Shown: positions 61,769 through 64,000 of the stretch, piece after piece
Position numbering within the stretch: position 1 is the first letter of the stretch
How the letters are laid out: each line of letters begins with the position of its first letter
Assembly (NCBI RefSeq): GCF_000337475.1
Contig: NZ_AOIT01000065.1
Location: forward strand, 69,450 to 133,449
From: Natrinema limicola JCM 13563
Lineage (GTDB): Archaea; Halobacteriota; Halobacteria; Halobacteriales; Natrialbaceae
Length of the DNA: 64,000 nt
Direction of reading: 5' to 3'
Notes under the pieces: model-generated
The model's input: the letters and a program-made list of their open reading frames with translations, nothing else
What the model was told of the DNA's origin: nothing
Database searches by the model: none
Translations under genes and position numbers: made by a program

Positions 61769-62947
61769 ATGACAGACACAATTACGGCGGACGAGCTCAA
61801 GAAGAAAATCGACCGAGACGAAGACTTCGTCCTCTTCGACAACCGGAGCCCCGAGGACTACGAGAACTGGCACATCGCGGCGGCCGAGAACATGGAGTAC
61901 TCGGCCACGGACGAAGAACTCCGGGGCGATTTCGACGCGGTTCGAGACGAACTCGAGGAGGACACCGAGATCATCACGATTTGTGCCGTTGGCAATGCTT
62001 CCCAGGCGTTCGGCGAGTGGCTCGAGGAACGGGACTACGAGAACGTGTCCTCGGTCGACGGCGGCATGGAGGCCTGGAGCCGAGTGTACGATGTCGTTCC
62101 CATCACGACGCGGGACGACGACGTAGAGATCATCCAGCTCCAGCGCCGCGCGAAGGGGTGTCTCGGTTACGTCGTCGGATGCCGACGCACCGGTGAGGCG
62201 GCGATCGTCGATCCGTCCCGGCACACCCAACAGTTCCTCGAGGCTGCCCGAGATCACGGCTTCGACGTGACGGCAATCTTCGAGACGCACATCCACGCCG
62301 ACCACCTGATGACCGGTGGGAAGCGCCTGCGCGACGAACTGGACATCCCGTACTACCTCGGAAGCGAGATCGAGACGCGGGACCCGCAGTTCGAGTACGA
62401 CCCCGTCGATCCCAACGACACCGTCGACATCGGCGAGGTCACGATGAAGGGCGTCCACACGCCCGGGCACACCACTGGCTCGACGAGTTGGCTGGTCGAA
62501 GACGAGGCGATCATGACCGGCGATACCCTATTCGTCGAGTCCGTGGGCCGGACCGAGCTTCAGTTCGAAGGTGGTGACGCCGAGGAGGCGTCGGCGGTGC
62601 TCTACGAGACACTGCAGAAGCTGATGGCCGAACCGGACACCGTGACGGTCCTCCCGGGACACTTCAACGTCACCGACGACGGCGAATACGTCGGCGTCAC
62701 GCCCGGGATGCCGATGCAGTCTCCTATCGGTCACATCCGGACCCACAACGAAATGATCCAGATGGACAAAGCGGAGTACGTCCAGGCCGCGTTCGAGACC
62801 ATTCCGGAGAAGCCCCCGAACTACGAGGAAGTCATCGCGACGAACGAGGGCAAGCGCGAACTCGAGAGCGAAGAAGAGGCCAACGAACTCGAACTGGGGC
62901 CGAACCGGTGTGCCGCCACCGAGGAGAGCGTCGTCGGCGACGACTGA
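61769..62947 (+). CDS. rhodanese / metallo-beta-lactamase fusion, persulfide dioxygenase-like
   Basis: 392 aa, paralogue of the protein at 22867. The N-terminal rhodanese has Cys72 in ICAVGNAS, and the MBL domain has THIHADH at 173-179, TPGHTTG, IMTGDTLF and LPGHFN. It probably converts the sulfane sulfur made by SQR to sulfite. The C-terminal about 70 residues (from TPGMPMQSPIGHIRTHNEM) end ELGPNRCAATEE, as in the paralogue (ELGPNNCAATQE), so the tail is conserved too. The TGA stop (62945-62947) is the left flank of MITE B copy 9. Confidence 0.88.
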   Translation: MTDTITADELKKKIDRDEDFVLFDNRSPEDYENWHIAAAENMEYSATDEELRGDFDAVRDELEEDTEIITICAVGNASQAFGEWLEERDYENVSSVDGGMEAWSRVYDVVPITTRDDDVEIIQLQRRAKGCLGYVVGCRRTGEAAIVDPSRHTQQFLEAARDHGFDVTAIFETHIHADHLMTGGKRLRDELDIPYYLGSEIETRDPQFEYDPVDPNDTVDIGEVTMKGVHTPGHTTGSTSWLVEDEAIMTGDTLFVESVGRTELQFEGGDAEEASAVLYETLQKLMAEPDTVTVLPGHFNVTDDGEYVGVTPGMPMQSPIGHIRTHNEMIQMDKAEYVQAAFETIPEKPPNYEEVIATNEGKRELESEEEANELELGPNRCAATEESVVGDD

Positions 62948-63027
62948 TACGGTCTGCTGTCCCGATGTTCCGGTGGGCCCGCAGTGCGGGTCGTGGGTGC
63001 GCCGGAACTGACTGACAGCAGACTGTA
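62948..63027 (-). mobile_element. MITE family B, copy 9
   Basis: 80 bp, TACGGTCTGCTGTCCCGATG...CTGACAGCAGACTGTA, reverse orientation. Left flank TGA is the stop codon of the MBL gene; right flank TGA. Confidence 0.8.
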
Positions 63028-63331
63028 TGAGCACTGGTCGAGCAGTAATGTACGACACAATTCCTTTCCGACGAACGAGTCGAAGGGGAAAAACGAGTCC
63101 ACGATCACGCACTTGAATTAGCCGTTGATCAGAACACGACGCTCCACGTCGGCTCGACGCCGTCGACGAGGTGACTAGCGATCGGTGATCGAGCACTTCT
63201 GCTCGAGGCAATCCGCATGGATGGGGCGGGATTGCTCGATTAGAAGCATGTTATACGATCGATCAGTGAGGAGAACTAATACTATTAGGTTAGAGTACTA
63301 TGGTGGGAGTAACTAAACTTGGGCAACCAAT
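63028..63331. other. intergenic region before the RHH regulator
   Basis: No gene. AT-richer toward its right end, with the perfect palindrome at 63276-63288 as the only clear signal. Confidence 0.5.
63276..63288. promoter_or_regulatory. perfect 13-bp palindrome upstream of RHH regulator
   Basis: CTAATA-C-TATTAG, 44 bases before ATG 63332. Ribbon-helix-helix proteins usually bind short palindromes upstream of their own gene, so autoregulation is likely. Binding is not shown. Confidence 0.45.
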
Positions 63332-63838
63332 ATGTCACCTAACCGACCATCCACCACAAACCGTTCCAGTCAGGACACTGATCTCGGGTCTAAAAACGAG
63401 TGTGAGATCTGCGGATCGACAGACTCACTCTCGAAATATTCGTTTGAAGCGTCGTCAGGTGACAGTTCAACGGTCGTCCTGTGTCCGAGCCATTATCAAG
63501 TTGCAGTTCTCCTAAGTGGGTCCCGTTTTCTAGATTCCGACACTTCGACCGATTATAGCCTCCAAGAAACGAAGAAAATCACGGTTCGCGTCCCACGCGC
63601 ATTGATCGAGGGTGCGGACTCCGTCGCTGAACAAGCGGGGCAGACGCGTAGCGAGTTTGTTCGTGATGGGATACAGATGGCAATGGAAATCCAAGAGATG
63701 GAAGAGGCATTTAATGACATCATCTCTCAAGCAGTCCAATCACAACCGGACAGCGAAACGGAGAGTGATGTCGAGTTTCTCAAAGAACGGATTCGAAAAC
63801 TCGAGTCCCTGCTCGAAGATAGTATTGACAAAATTTAG
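63332..63838 (+). CDS. zinc-finger / ribbon-helix-helix (CopG-like) regulator
   Basis: 168 aa. Residues about 23-55 hold CEICGS and CPSHYQ, a CxxC...CxxH zinc-binding knuckle. Residues about 82-120 (KKITVRVPRALIEGADSVAE ... TRSEFVRDGIQMAME) are a ribbon-helix-helix DNA-binding domain. The last 45 residues are a coiled-coil (FLKERIRKLESLLEDSI). Such proteins act as plasmid copy or partition regulators or local repressors. Codon use is less GC-rich than in the metabolic genes. No partner gene is seen. Confidence 0.82.
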   Translation: MSPNRPSTTNRSSQDTDLGSKNECEICGSTDSLSKYSFEASSGDSSTVVLCPSHYQVAVLLSGSRFLDSDTSTDYSLQETKKITVRVPRALIEGADSVAEQAGQTRSEFVRDGIQMAMEIQEMEEAFNDIISQAVQSQPDSETESDVEFLKERIRKLESLLEDSIDKI

Positions 63839-63937
63839 TTCTCCGCTGGGGTTCATAATTGGATAGTATCGAATCCGGTGACTACACCAGAGTTCGAAAT
63901 TACCAGCGGACTGCCGTTCAGTAGGTCCGCAAGTCCG

Positions 63938-64000
63938 TTACTGGTCGCGGGTGACGAACCACCAGTCGTAGTAATTGAGTTCGTCGTCGTCAGCAGCCTC
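63938..64000 (-). CDS. 3' end of a gene running off the right edge
   Basis: The last 20 codons read EAADDDELNYYDWWFVTRDQ and end in TAA at 63938-63940. Composition is typically haloarchaeal and the frame is open to the edge, so a real gene is likely. Too little is visible to name it. Confidence 0.55.
   Translation of the reverse strand, partial: EAADDDELNYYDWWFVTRDQ

Overview
The window reads as haloarchaeal DNA, most likely Natrialbales (the Natrinema/Haloterrigena/Natronorubrum group). The evidence is high GC, strongly acidic proteins, TATA-type promoters with leaderless or GGAGG-type starts, universal stress protein (Usp) families, haloarchaeal HTH domains, and an Orc1/Cdc6 gene surrounded by origin repeats. 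The plasmid-style replication locus, dense MITE population, transposase relics and accessory metabolism suggest a megaplasmid or a secondary-origin region of the chromosome. No tRNA or rRNA gene was found.

Layout. 1-5173 (minus): acetone carboxylase operon acxA-acxB-acxC, with acxC cut by the left edge. 5629-8671 (plus): two-gene ABC exporter, then two membrane-protein genes. 8875-15120: CDF metal transporter, zinc alcohol dehydrogenase, GH15 glycosidase, MFS carrier. 15461-24066: sulfur module 1, made of a minus-strand operon for a fused ferredoxin/NrfD subunit, a molybdopterin oxidoreductase and an Mrp-type Fe-S carrier; a divergent tusA - mini-ORF - dsrE unit; and a rhodanese/metallo-beta-lactamase protein. 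24292-40691: small haloarchaeal proteins, five Usp genes, SagB-type oxidoreductase, CBS-HPF protein, phosphoribosyltransferase, HAD phosphatase, erythromycin-esterase-like protein, adenine deaminase, BASS/ACR3-type transporter and a diphthine-ammonia-ligase-like protein. 40860-47944: TnpB element, Hsp20, an orphan ribosomal L12 paralogue between MITEs, a thiamine-binding-type protein, a C2H2 micro-protein, an isopropanol-dehydrogenase-like enzyme, a deleted phosphoribosyltransferase and a CBS protein. 48749-55076: carotenoid oxygenase, MFS carrier, Usp, Ca-type P-ATPase. 55170-57900: replication origin with orc1. 58157-62947: sulfur module 2 (HTH-double rhodanese, sulfide:quinone oxidoreductase, DUF1641 protein, second rhodanese/MBL protein). 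63332 to the end: zinc/ribbon-helix-helix regulator and the 3' end of one more gene.

How the genes may work together. The two sulfur modules form a plausible route: sulfide to sulfane sulfur (SQR), carried by TusA/DsrE/rhodaneses, oxidised to sulfite by the MBL proteins, then oxidised by the cytoplasmic molybdoenzyme/NrfD complex, with the HTH-rhodanese as candidate sulfur sensor. Acetone carboxylase and the isopropanol-dehydrogenase-like enzyme could form an isopropanol - acetone - acetoacetate route. Both pathways are inferred from family membership and context.

Repeats. Two small palindromic families (A about 110 bp, B about 80-87 bp) share TAC...GTA ends and are flanked by matching 3-bp TGA or TCA duplications in 13 of 14 copies. 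A third family (C about 80 bp) has TA duplications. Several B copies sit exactly on TGA stop codons and preserve them.
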